This document shows positions 39,774 through 49,200 of a stretch of 64,000 nt of DNA, piece by piece. Positions within the stretch are counted from its first letter, which is position 1, and each line of letters opens with the position of its first letter. Position numbers and translations under genes: made by a program. Under the pieces are notes generated by a model that was not told the DNA's origin, did no database searches, and saw only the letters and a program-made list of their open reading frames with translations. The DNA comes from an uncultured Bacteroidia bacterium (GTDB taxonomy: Bacteria > Bacteroidota > Bacteroidia > Bacteroidales > UBA932), in NCBI GenBank assembly GCA_902781705.1, contig CACZKE010000008.1, forward strand, positions 62,001 through 126,000. The letters run 5' to 3'.

Positions 39774-39783
39774 TGCAATAGTT

Positions 39784-42015
39784 ATGAGACGATTAAGTAT
39801 CCTTGCCTTACTTCCTGCCTTCCTTTGGGCCTGTTCGGGAGAACCGCATTATACGGACCCGAAGCAGCCGGTGGAGAAGCGCGTGGAGGACCTCCTTTCC
39901 CGGATGAGCCTCGAGGAAAAGGTGGCGCAGGCAAGCGCCCAGCTCCTGTTCATGGATGAATTCTATGAAAAGCGGGATTATACGAAGGGGCACATCCGGA
40001 ACGTGGGACATTTCCTCCCGGACGGCGGGCTTCCCAACGATCCGAAGACCGTGGCCGAGCGCATCAACGAAGATACGCAGAAGTCCATAGAGGCCAGCCG
40101 ATGGGGCATACCGGTACTCCAGCACGGTGAGGCCCTGCATGGAGCCCAGTGGGGGAATGCGACCTGTTTCCCGCAGAGCATCGGCATGGCGGCCACCTTT
40201 GACGACGACCTGTATTACCGGGAAGGCCAGGTGGTTGCGGAGGAACTCCGGGCCGTGGGCGTGCGCCAGGTCTATGCGCCGGTCATCAACATCACCCGCG
40301 ACCAGCGCTGGGGACGCGGGCAGGAAAGTTATGGGGAGGACGTGCTCATGAACTCGCGTTTCGGCGTCGCCTATGTGAAAGCCCTCGAAGAGGGTGGTGT
40401 CATCGCGACGCCCAAGCATTTCGTGGACAATTACGGCGAGGGAGGCCATGATTCCTTCGCTTCCATCACCTCCTGGCGCGAACTCCGGGAAGTGTATCTG
40501 GAGCCCTTCCGCGTCTGCGTGGAAGAAGGCGGAGCCCGGGGAATCATGAGTGCTTACAATGCCGTGGACGGCATCCCGGCCAGCAGCAACCCGAAACTCC
40601 TGCAGGATATCCTGAAGAAGGAATGGGGCTTCAAAGGGATTGTCGTTTCCGATTATGGGGCTACGGAAATGGTCGGGAACCGTCATCTTCTGGCCGAGAC
40701 GGAAGACGATGCGCTCGCCCTATGCATGAATGCAGGAATGGACCTGCAGCTGGCCAACACCAGCGACGGTCTGCTGGAGCAGGTAAAGTCGGGGAAGATT
40801 CCCGAAAAGGTGCTGGACGAGAGTGTCCGCCGGGTGCTCCGGTTGAAATTCGAGCTGGGGCTCTTCGACGAGCCGCTGGTGGATCCGGAGAAGGCGGCTG
40901 CCGTCGTCCGCAGTCCCGAGCACCGGGAGCTGGCCTACGAAGCTGCCTGCAAGGCTATGACGCTTCTCAAGAACGACGGGATCCTGCCGCTCAAGGGCGT
41001 CAAGCGGGTGGGCGTTTACGGCCCTTCCGCCAATATCCTGAATGTCGGTGACTACAGCGGTGGCCGCGGCGGTTGGAAGGGGGACGGCATCACCCCGTAC
41101 GAAGGCCTGAAAAAGGCCCTGGAGGGCAGTGCCGAGGTGGTTTTGGCACCGGTCTCCCAGAACGTGAATCCGCTGGCATCCCGCTGTGACGTCCTCGTTT
41201 TCTTCCCGTCCATCACGGAGGAAGAGGGAAGTGACCGGAGCAGTTTCCATCTGCCCTCCAGCCATGTGCAGCCCAACCGGACTACGGAAGGGGGCCTGAT
41301 CGTGGCCGACGCCCAGGCTCCGGCCATCGAGGTGGACCAGGAGAAGATGGTCCGTGACCTGATTGCGACCGGCAAGCCCGTGATCGTGGTCCTCCACAAC
41401 GGGGCTGTCATCGACATTTCCGGCTGGGCCGACGGTGCCGCGGCCATCCTGGAAGCCTGGTATCCCGGCGAGCAGGGCGGTCGCGCCATTGCCGATGTCC
41501 TGACGGGGACTGTCAACCCCGGCGGCCGCCTGCCCATCACCTGGGCGCGCAGCATCGGCCAGAACCCGATGTATTACAGCATCAAGCCCAGCGGCCGCGG
41601 CTATGGCTATGTGGAAAACGACGGCTCGCCGCTGTATCCCTTCGGCTATGGCCTGAGCTATACCACCTTCGGTTACAAGAATTTCCAGACGGTGGAGACT
41701 CTGGAGAAGGGCCAGCCGCTGAAGGTCCGGGTGACGGTGACGAATACCGGTGCCGTCAAGGGTGACGAGGTTGTGCAGGTCTATATCCACGATGAGCTTG
41801 CCTCGGTCGTCCGGCCGTTGAAGCAGCTCGCCGCTTTCCAGCGCGTGACGCTGGAACCGGGCGAAAGCCGGGAAGTGGAACTGGAGATTCCGAACCGTCA
41901 GTTCGCCCTCTGGGACCGGGATATGAACTTCCGCGTGGAGGAAGGCTGGTTCGAGGTCTGGCTCGGAAAGAATGCCAATGAAAAGATTGCCGGAACAAGA
42001 GTGTATGTTAAATAA
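39784..42015 (+). CDS. GH3 beta-glycosidase lipoprotein
   Basis: 743 residues. ATG 39784 is chosen because it gives a lipoprotein signal (LALLPAFLWAC); the frame stays open 60 codons upstream but that part is debris. Domains: GH3 barrel (SRMSLEEKVAQ, ATPKHFVDNYGEGG, MSAYNAVDGIPAS, GIVVSDYGATEM with nucleophile Asp290), the alpha/beta C-domain (TLLKNDGILPLKGVKRVGVYG, AWYPGEQGGRAIADVLTG) and a fibronectin-III-like domain (YPFGYGLSYTTFGYKN). No PA14 insertion. This layout is common to beta-glucosidases and beta-xylosidases of Bacteroidetes. The phosphodiesterase gene follows after 10 bases. Confidence 0.9.
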   Translation: MRRLSILALLPAFLWACSGEPHYTDPKQPVEKRVEDLLSRMSLEEKVAQASAQLLFMDEFYEKRDYTKGHIRNVGHFLPDGGLPNDPKTVAERINEDTQKSIEASRWGIPVLQHGEALHGAQWGNATCFPQSIGMAATFDDDLYYREGQVVAEELRAVGVRQVYAPVINITRDQRWGRGQESYGEDVLMNSRFGVAYVKALEEGGVIATPKHFVDNYGEGGHDSFASITSWRELREVYLEPFRVCVEEGGARGIMSAYNAVDGIPASSNPKLLQDILKKEWGFKGIVVSDYGATEMVGNRHLLAETEDDALALCMNAGMDLQLANTSDGLLEQVKSGKIPEKVLDESVRRVLRLKFELGLFDEPLVDPEKAAAVVRSPEHRELAYEAACKAMTLLKNDGILPLKGVKRVGVYGPSANILNVGDYSGGRGGWKGDGITPYEGLKKALEGSAEVVLAPVSQNVNPLASRCDVLVFFPSITEEEGSDRSSFHLPSSHVQPNRTTEGGLIVADAQAPAIEVDQEKMVRDLIATGKPVIVVLHNGAVIDISGWADGAAAILEAWYPGEQGGRAIADVLTGTVNPGGRLPITWARSIGQNPMYYSIKPSGRGYGYVENDGSPLYPFGYGLSYTTFGYKNFQTVETLEKGQPLKVRVTVTNTGAVKGDEVVQVYIHDELASVVRPLKQLAAFQRVTLEPGESREVELEIPNRQFALWDRDMNFRVEEGWFEVWLGKNANEKIAGTRVYVK

Positions 42016-42025
42016 CCGATTGAAT

Positions 42026-42925
42026 ATGAAAAAATTATCCATTATTGCAGTGACGCTTCTCGCCGTTGCCTGCGCACAGCCGCAGCCTCAGAAGGCGGAT
42101 CTTGCCTCCCATGTCATCCTCATTGGTCTGGACGGCTGGGGGACCTGGTGTATGGAAAAAGGGGAGGCCCCGTTCATCAAGGAAATGATGAAGGAAGGTT
42201 CCTGGACCTTGGACAAGCGGACGGTGATCCCGTCCTCAAGCGGCCCCAACTGGGGCGCGATGATGAACGGAACCCCCGTTGAGGCGACGGGTATCGCGAG
42301 CAACAGCGCCTCTCCGGACTTCAAGCCGCTCCTCCTGACGGAGCACAATGCCCAGCCGACCATCTTCCACCAGCTCAAGAAGGCCCGGCCCGAGGCCGAA
42401 ACCGGCGTCATCTGTGAATGGGGCGACTTCCTCAATTATACGGATTCCCTGTGCCTGGACCACAAGGTCCGGATCGACGATCCCGAAAAGAATACGGAAT
42501 CCATCGTGGAGGAGAGCGTGAAATACATCATGGACAAGAAGCCGGCCCTGTGCTTCATCCATATCGACGCCCTGGACCACATGGGCCACGCCTACGGACA
42601 GGGTTCCGCCGAGTACTATGCCGAACTTCCGCTGGTGGACGGCCGCGTGAAACGCATCGTGGAGGGCATCAAGGCCGCCGGCATCTATGACGACAGCATC
42701 ATCATCCTGACTTCCGACCATGGACACTACCAGACGGGACATGGCGGAACCACCATGCTGGAGATGGAGACGCCCCTGGTCATCTGGGGCAAGAACGTGA
42801 AGAAGAACCACGAGATCAAGGAGACCGTCATCCAGTACGACATCGCCGCCACCGTGGCGGAGATCTTCAACCTGGAGGTTCCCCAAAGTTGGCGCGGAAA
42901 ACCGATTGACGTGTTCGTAAAGTGA
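42026..42925 (+). CDS. Type I phosphodiesterase / nucleotide pyrophosphatase-like lipoprotein
   Basis: 299 residues from ATG 42026; lipoprotein signal VTLLAVAC. Alkaline-phosphatase-fold marks are visible: ILIGLDGWGTWCM (metal Asp), IPSSSGPNWGAMMNGTPVEA (candidate nucleophile Ser), HIDALDHMGHAYG (Asp/His metal ligands), LTSDHGHYQTGHGG and MLEMETPLVIWG. This is the short phosphodiesterase form without a C-terminal binding domain, unlike the one at 1246. The downstream GH106 begins within its stop codon (GTGA), so they are probably translationally coupled and may act on one substrate. A phosphodiester or other ester on a glycan is possible; substrate not determined. Confidence 0.82.
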   Translation: MKKLSIIAVTLLAVACAQPQPQKADLASHVILIGLDGWGTWCMEKGEAPFIKEMMKEGSWTLDKRTVIPSSSGPNWGAMMNGTPVEATGIASNSASPDFKPLLLTEHNAQPTIFHQLKKARPEAETGVICEWGDFLNYTDSLCLDHKVRIDDPEKNTESIVEESVKYIMDKKPALCFIHIDALDHMGHAYGQGSAEYYAELPLVDGRVKRIVEGIKAAGIYDDSIIILTSDHGHYQTGHGGTTMLEMETPLVIWGKNVKKNHEIKETVIQYDIAATVAEIFNLEVPQSWRGKPIDVFVK

Positions 42926-45297
42926 AAAAGGCCTGTCTCATAGCCCTTCTCCTGCCGCTCCTTTTCGCCTGTTCCCAGGCCGATAAAGCCCTCACGACGA
43001 CAGACCTTGCCGGGTTGTTCGGAGAACCGCCCATGGAGTACCGTCCCTATGTCTGGTGGCATTGGATGGGCTCCAACTTCTCCAAGGAAGGCATCCGGAA
43101 GGACTTGGAAGCCATGAAGGAAGCCGGAATCGGCGGAGCGACGGTTTTCAACATCGCCTCGGCGGTGCAGGAGACGCACCATCCGATGGAGGGCAATCCC
43201 TGGCCGGAGCAGACGTACCGGAGTGATGCCTACTGGGAAGCGCTGGCTTACGCCGCCGAGGTCGCGGAGGAACTGGGGCTGAAGATCGGCCTGCACAACT
43301 CGCCGGGGTACAGTACTACCGGCGGGCCGTGGATCGACGAGGAGAAGGGCATGCAGAAGGTGGTGTACAGCCGGACGGCCGTCAAAGGCGGCACGACCGT
43401 CAGGACCGTCCTGCCGAAGCCGGAGCCCACGGTGTATGGGGGTTGGGGCAATTCAGGACGCAAGTCCGTCTTCTACCGCGACATCGCCGTCATGGCGGTT
43501 CCCGCCAAAGCCGATGCTTCCCCGGACGAGGTGATCGACCTGACTGACAGGATGGATGCCGACGGGAATCTGGTCTGGGATGCACCGAAGGGGCGTTGGA
43601 CCATTTTCCGGATCGGGCATGCGCCCACGCTGTCCAACCCGCATCCGCTGCCGGACGAACTCATCGGCAAGGCCCTGGAAGCGGACAAGATGAACCGGGA
43701 AGTGTCCGAGTATCACTGGGACCAGGTGCTGGGGCCGCTGGAGGAACACCTCGGAAAGTATTTCGGGAAGTCCTTCACGCATATCCTGATCGACAGTTAC
43801 GAGGCAGGGGACCAGAACTGGACGCCGGGATTCCGGGAGTATTTCCGACGGGTATGCGGCTATGACCCGCTGCCGCGGATCGCCCTCCTGGAGGCCGATC
43901 CGGACAATCCCCGGAACGACGCTTTCCGGGAAGACTGGGATATCCTCATCCAGCGCCGCTTCCTCCGGGATGGCTGGCAGGTGGCCCGGGACAGGGTCCA
44001 CGAAAAAGGCCTCCAACTCTTCTGGGAACCCTATTGGGGACCCTTCAGCACCACGGAGTCGGTCTATGTTCCCGATGTGCCGATGGGAGAATTCTGGACC
44101 TCCGGGAGCGGCCGAATCAACGAGGCCATCGTGGACAAAGCCCAGGAATACGGGAAAACCATCGTCGGTGCCGAGGCCTTCACCGGCCGGCCGGAAGTGA
44201 GTCATTATACGGAAGATCCGGCCTTCCTGAAGCATTCGGCCGACGGCGCTTTCGCTTCCGGCGTGAACCTCCTTTTCCTGCATCACTGGGTCCATCAGCC
44301 CTTTGATGACCGGTACCAGCCCGGCATGGGCATGGGCTGGTGGGGAACGCATTTTTCCCGCCACCAGACATGGTTTGAGCCCGGAAAATCCTTCTTCACC
44401 TACCTGTCCCGCTGCCAGATGCTGCTCGGGCAGGGAAAAATGGGAGAGCGGGGGTCCAACTGGGTCCAGCGGAAACTGGACGGGGCCGACATCTGGTTCG
44501 TCATGAATCCGGACGAGACGGATTCGCTGACGACCGTCTTTCCGCCCGGTCCGCAGCCTTCCGAATTGTGGAACCCTTATGACGGATCCATCGTTCTGGC
44601 GGACGCCTCGGATTCCGTCCGGGTGTCCCTCGGGCCGGGACAGTCCGTTTTCCTGGTGCAGAACAAGGTCGCAACCCGGTACCCCAAAGACATTGCGCCG
44701 AAACTGAAAGAATTGGAAACCAGGGATTTGGGGAATGTCTGGGATGTCGCTTTCGTGCCCAAACTGTCCGATCCTTTCACCATCTCCTCCTTCGAACTGC
44801 AGGATTTCAGCCAGAGTGAGGATAAGCGCCTGATGTTTTTCTCCGGAACCGCGACCTACACGACCCGGTTTACCCTTTCGCCCGAAGACCTTTCGGGCTG
44901 GGTGACCCTCGACTTGGGCGGGCTCGACGACATCGCTTCACTTTCCGTCAACGGGGAAAAAGTGGCGGACCTTTGGTACCCGCCCTATCGGACCGATGTC
45001 ACGGATTTCCTGGTCGCCGGGGAGAACACGGTGGAAGTGGCCGTGACGAACAACTGGGCGAACCTTCTGATCGGAGACGAGCAGTATGCGCCTGACTTCG
45101 AATGGGGCGAGGACCGGGGCGAAACCATGGGGCGGGCAATGAAATCCTTCCCCGAATGGTTCCTGAAAGGGGAGAAACGGCCCAGTCCCGACCGAAAGGG
45201 ATTTGTCCTATGGTCCTACTTCCGTGCGGACTCACCCCTGCAGCCGGCGGGGCTCACCGGTCCGGTGACCCTTTCTTTCTACGGGAAAATTGATTAA
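42922..45297 (+). CDS. GH106-like alpha-L-rhamnosidase lipoprotein
   Basis: 791 residues starting at GTG 42922, overlapping the previous stop; an immediate lipoprotein signal (LIALLLPLLFAC) supports this start. GH106 marks: YRPYVWWHWMGSNFSKEGIR, GGATVFNIASAVQETH, GLKIGLHNSPGYSTTGGPW, FTHILIDSYEAGDQNWTP and LHHWVHQPFDDRYQPGM. A C-terminal jelly-roll domain (WVTLDLGGLDDIASLSVNGE, VEVAVTNNWANLLIGDEQY) follows. GH106 enzymes remove alpha-L-rhamnose from pectins or flavonoid glycosides and are calcium-dependent. A collapsed paralogue lies at 14827. The last codon overlaps the next promoter's -7 box. Confidence 0.88.
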   Translation: MKKACLIALLLPLLFACSQADKALTTTDLAGLFGEPPMEYRPYVWWHWMGSNFSKEGIRKDLEAMKEAGIGGATVFNIASAVQETHHPMEGNPWPEQTYRSDAYWEALAYAAEVAEELGLKIGLHNSPGYSTTGGPWIDEEKGMQKVVYSRTAVKGGTTVRTVLPKPEPTVYGGWGNSGRKSVFYRDIAVMAVPAKADASPDEVIDLTDRMDADGNLVWDAPKGRWTIFRIGHAPTLSNPHPLPDELIGKALEADKMNREVSEYHWDQVLGPLEEHLGKYFGKSFTHILIDSYEAGDQNWTPGFREYFRRVCGYDPLPRIALLEADPDNPRNDAFREDWDILIQRRFLRDGWQVARDRVHEKGLQLFWEPYWGPFSTTESVYVPDVPMGEFWTSGSGRINEAIVDKAQEYGKTIVGAEAFTGRPEVSHYTEDPAFLKHSADGAFASGVNLLFLHHWVHQPFDDRYQPGMGMGWWGTHFSRHQTWFEPGKSFFTYLSRCQMLLGQGKMGERGSNWVQRKLDGADIWFVMNPDETDSLTTVFPPGPQPSELWNPYDGSIVLADASDSVRVSLGPGQSVFLVQNKVATRYPKDIAPKLKELETRDLGNVWDVAFVPKLSDPFTISSFELQDFSQSEDKRLMFFSGTATYTTRFTLSPEDLSGWVTLDLGGLDDIASLSVNGEKVADLWYPPYRTDVTDFLVAGENTVEVAVTNNWANLLIGDEQYAPDFEWGEDRGETMGRAMKSFPEWFLKGEKRPSPDRKGFVLWSYFRADSPLQPAGLTGPVTLSFYGKID

Positions 45298-45302
45298 TTT
45301 TG
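45295..45302 (+). promoter_or_regulatory. Bacteroidetes -7 promoter element
   Basis: TAATTTTG, an exact TAnnTTTG match, overlaps the TAA stop of the GH106 gene and lies 34 bases before the MBL-fold start. The surrounding ATTAATTTTGTA is the same as at position 4 of the window. Confidence 0.6.
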
Positions 45303-45336
45303 TAGATACCACAAACCGCTGAAACGATAACCTGAG

Positions 45337-46254
45337 ATGGACAGAAGAGATTTTATCAAAGTATCCGGACTTGCCGCCGCGGGCGTCGCCCTGACGGGAT
45401 GCGCACCTGCCGGCTGGAGCAAGAAGGAGCAGGATCTTTTCGGGAAGAAACCCACGGGACATTTCTCCCTGACGCAGCTTTCGTCGGTCACCGACACCAT
45501 CGGCGAATCCTATCTGATGAAAACCACCGGGGGAAAGGTGTTCATGGTGGACGGCGGCTATGCTGCCGAAACGGAGAAACTCCGCAGGTATCTCGCGGAA
45601 GCCGGGAACCATGTGGACCTTTGGTTCATCACGCATCCGCACGAGGACCACATGGAGGCCCTGGCGACCATCCTGAACGATCCGCAGGGCATCACCATCG
45701 ACAAGGTCGTCTATTCCCGGGTCCCCGACGCGTTCCTGGACTGCGAACCCGGCAGTGCGGACAACGCCCGCGGGTATTACCGGGCGCTGGACAACTTCAT
45801 GGACGGGACGGATTTCGTCAATGTCCACCAGGCCGGCCAGCGGTTCGACATGGACGGTGTAGGCATCATGATCCTGAGCGTCGCGGACATGGGCATTCCC
45901 ACGAAGCACTACAACGAGCAGACCATGATCATCCGGATGTGGGACGATGCCAAGAGCGTCGTCTTCCTCGGAGATGCCGAGGAGGAGCGCGGCAACCGGG
46001 TCCTTGCCCAGTACAAGGAGTATCTGGACTGCGATTACCTGCAGATGGCCCATCACGGCCAGAGCGGTTGCAACGAACAGTTCTACAAGTCGATCAACTT
46101 CCGCGCCTGCCTCTGGCCTACGCCGTCCTGGGTGTGGGAGCCCGCGCCCGAGAATACCTGGCTCAAGACCCGCGACACGCGCCGCTGGATGGAGGAGAAA
46201 GGGATTACGGAACACCACGTGAGCTGCCTGGAAGAGGATTGGACCCTGCTTTGA
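45337..46254 (+). CDS. MBL-fold metallohydrolase, Tat lipoprotein
   Basis: 305 residues. Leader with twin-arginine motif RRDFIK and lipobox (GVALTGC, Cys22). The metallo-beta-lactamase-fold signature is clear: FITHPHEDHMEAL (His100, His102, Asp104, His105), VFLGDAEEERGN and LQMAHHGQSGCNE, with a C-terminal strand region (GITEHHVSCLEEDWTLL). The layout resembles ComEC-like or lactonase-like MBL proteins; the substrate could be a phosphodiester, a lactone or another ester. It opens a transcription unit after a clear promoter and lies 4 bases before the 1305-residue protein. Confidence 0.82.
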   Translation: MDRRDFIKVSGLAAAGVALTGCAPAGWSKKEQDLFGKKPTGHFSLTQLSSVTDTIGESYLMKTTGGKVFMVDGGYAAETEKLRRYLAEAGNHVDLWFITHPHEDHMEALATILNDPQGITIDKVVYSRVPDAFLDCEPGSADNARGYYRALDNFMDGTDFVNVHQAGQRFDMDGVGIMILSVADMGIPTKHYNEQTMIIRMWDDAKSVVFLGDAEEERGNRVLAQYKEYLDCDYLQMAHHGQSGCNEQFYKSINFRACLWPTPSWVWEPAPENTWLKTRDTRRWMEEKGITEHHVSCLEEDWTLL

Positions 46255-46258
46255 CGGT

Positions 46259-49200
46259 ATGAGTGGGATATCGCTGATAGTTGCCGCATTACTTGCTGTC
46301 CTCCCGGCCATCGGGCAGGGCGGGGAACCGCATCGCTGGACCTTGGAAGACGCAGGGACCGGTATCGTTTTCACACCGTCGGAAACGATGCTGCCCTGCG
46401 AGGATCATATCGAGATGAGCGGCGAACAGATGTCCGTCGTGCTGCGATGGGGCGTGGGAAAGGACCGGTCCTTCCACTGCGAACGGTCCCTGGTCTTTCC
46501 GATGCTCCGTACGGTCCCCAACAACACGCATGCCAGCCTGATGCACAGGATGGGGGTGGACATCCCTTCCCTTGTCAGCGTCAACGGTTATTCCTTGCGG
46601 AACGAACGGGTGGAATCTGTCCGGCTGGACGGCTGTCTGGAAGTGGCGGGTACGTTCGCATCGGGCAGGTCGGGAACGGCCCCGTCCGTGCGGATGAAGC
46701 GGCGGATCTTCCCGTCGGTCTGCGCACCGCTCTTGGGTGAAACCTATGAGTTGGAGAACCTGGGAAACAGGCCTGCGACCGTATTCGTCCCCGCTTTCTC
46801 CCAGGTCTTTACTACACCGGCGGATCAAGGCGTTACGGGCTCCTATGTCATCCGGGGGGATGTTTTCGGCGCAGGCACCTTCCGGCTTGCCCCCGGGGAA
46901 ACCCTCCGCTTCGGAGCCTGCTTCCAGGCCTACCGGGAAGGGGAGGACATGCTTCGGCCCGATCTGGATGCGGAATGGAGCGTCCGACGGGCGTACCTGG
47001 ACGAAGTGGACGGAAACCTGGTCCTGGAAACACCGGACCCGGTACTGGACCGGGAATTCCGTTTTGCCAAAATCCGTGCTTCTGAAAGCATTTACAAGAC
47101 GGCGGGCGGGTATATGCACGGGCCCGGCGGGGAATCCTACTATGCCGCCATCTGGGCCAACGACCAGGCGGAATACGTCAATCCTTTCTTCCCGTTCCTG
47201 GGCTATGGAAAGGGAAATGAATCTGCGATGAACGCTTACCGGCATTTCGCCCGGTTCATGAATCCCGGCTATACGCCCATCCCCAGTTCCATCATCGCGG
47301 AAGGAACCGATATCTGGAACGGGGCCGGGGACCGGGGCGATGCCGCCATGATCGCCCATGGGGCGGCCCGGTATGCTCTCGAATGCGGCAACCGGGAAGA
47401 GGCGGAGGAACTCTGGCCCCTCATCGAATGGTGCCTGGAGTACTGCCACCGGAAACGGAATGCCGCCGGTGTCGTTCGGTCCGATTCGGACGAGCTGGAA
47501 GGCCGGTTCCCGGCGGGAGAGGCAAACCTGTCCACTTCCACGCTGTATTATGACGGACTTCTTTCCGCGGCGATGCTCTCCCGGAGTCTTGGCCTGCATG
47601 CTTCCGAAGCCCGGCGGTACGAGGCCCGTGCCCATCGGCTCGCCAAGGCGATCGAATCCTATTTCGGGGCGGAGGTTCAGGGGTTCCATACCTACCGGTA
47701 TTATGACGGCAACGAGGTCCTCCGGTCCTGGATCTGCCTGCCGCTCATCGTGGGACTGACGGAGCGCACGGAAGGAACCATCGCCGCCCTGACCTCCGAC
47801 AAACTGATGACGGAGAACGGTCTGCTTACCCAGCAGGGGAGCGAGACCTTCTGGGACCGTTCCACCCTGTACGCCCTGCGCGGTATGTATATCGCCGGGG
47901 ACACGGGAACGGCGGGTGATTTCCTGCACCGCTATTCGGCCCGGAGACTCCTGGGAGACCATGTCCCATATCCCATTGAAGCCTGGCCGGAAGGCTCCCA
48001 GCGTCATCTTTCCGCCGAGAGCGGGCTGTATGCCCGCGTCGTGACGGAGGGAATGTTCGGCATCCGTCCGACAGGTTTCCGGTCTTTCCGGCTGACGCCC
48101 AGACTGGCTGCGGCGTGGCCCCGGATGGCTCTCCGGCACATCCGTGCCTTCGGAGGAGACTTTGACATCTGCGTCCGGCGCCTGGACGGAAATAAGCTGG
48201 AAGTACGGGTCCTGGACCATTGCCAGGCAAGAAGCGGACGCTGGGTCCTTTCCGACGGCGGCGGCCTGGATATCGACCTGGACCGTCTTCCCGATGATGA
48301 ACCCTTCCATTGGGAAGCGTTGCCGGAAGGACTTGTCTTGAAAGAGGGTGCAACGACCCTCGGCGAATTCCGGATCCCGGCCTTGCCCGGGATTACCCAT
48401 CGGGAGAAGGCGGAACGGCTGGATGAGCGGACCTTCCGGATCGACTGTGCCTTTACGGCCACGAAAGACCTGGATTCCACGCGTCTGGAAGCGGGTTTCG
48501 TGCATCTTTCCTCCTGTCCGTTCTGGATGATTCCGTCCGTCTCCTACAACGGGAACGAATGGGGCCGGGGCAAAGAGCCGAAGGGTGCCCGGGAAGGCGG
48601 TGAATGGCGGACGACGGCCGCCCGGCGTATCTCCATCCCCGGGGCGATGTATTCGGAAGGGGAGCGCTATGCCGTTGCGACCTGGACCGAGCCCCCTCAC
48701 GAGGACCGGATGAACTATTCCGTGTCCATCCGTCCGGAGCAGGAGCAGGTGGGACACCATTACATCTGGCCGGAGGAAGAGATGCCGCTTACGTATGTGT
48801 CCCGGGACCGCTTCGAGACCGGTTACCGGAAGCGGGCTTCGCTCAGGAAAGGGGAGTCCGTCCGGCTGTCGCTGTATGTCCATGTGACTCCGCTGCGGGA
48901 AGGACACGCTGCCATGCGTTCTTTTCTGGACAAGGCCTGGGAACTGGCCCCGAAACCGGACGTGGAGGTGTTCCCTCCGGAAAAGGTCTGGGAACTGGGC
49001 GTCCGGTACGCCAAAGAGTCCCTCTGGGCGGAAGAAGGTGATTACAAGGGGTTCAGTATTGGACTCCTTCCCGAGCCCGACGGGACCTGGAAACAGCGGG
49101 GCGGCGGGAAATTTGAGATCGGCTGGTGCGGCCAGAATGCCTCCTATGCCATCACCCTGTTGCAGGATTATCTGCGGAACGGGTCCCGGGAGTCCTTGGA

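Noticed and set aside
39604..39783. Extension of the GH3 frame 60 codons upstream
   Set aside because: The ATG at 39784 gives a proper lipoprotein signal; the upstream part is debris without a leader.
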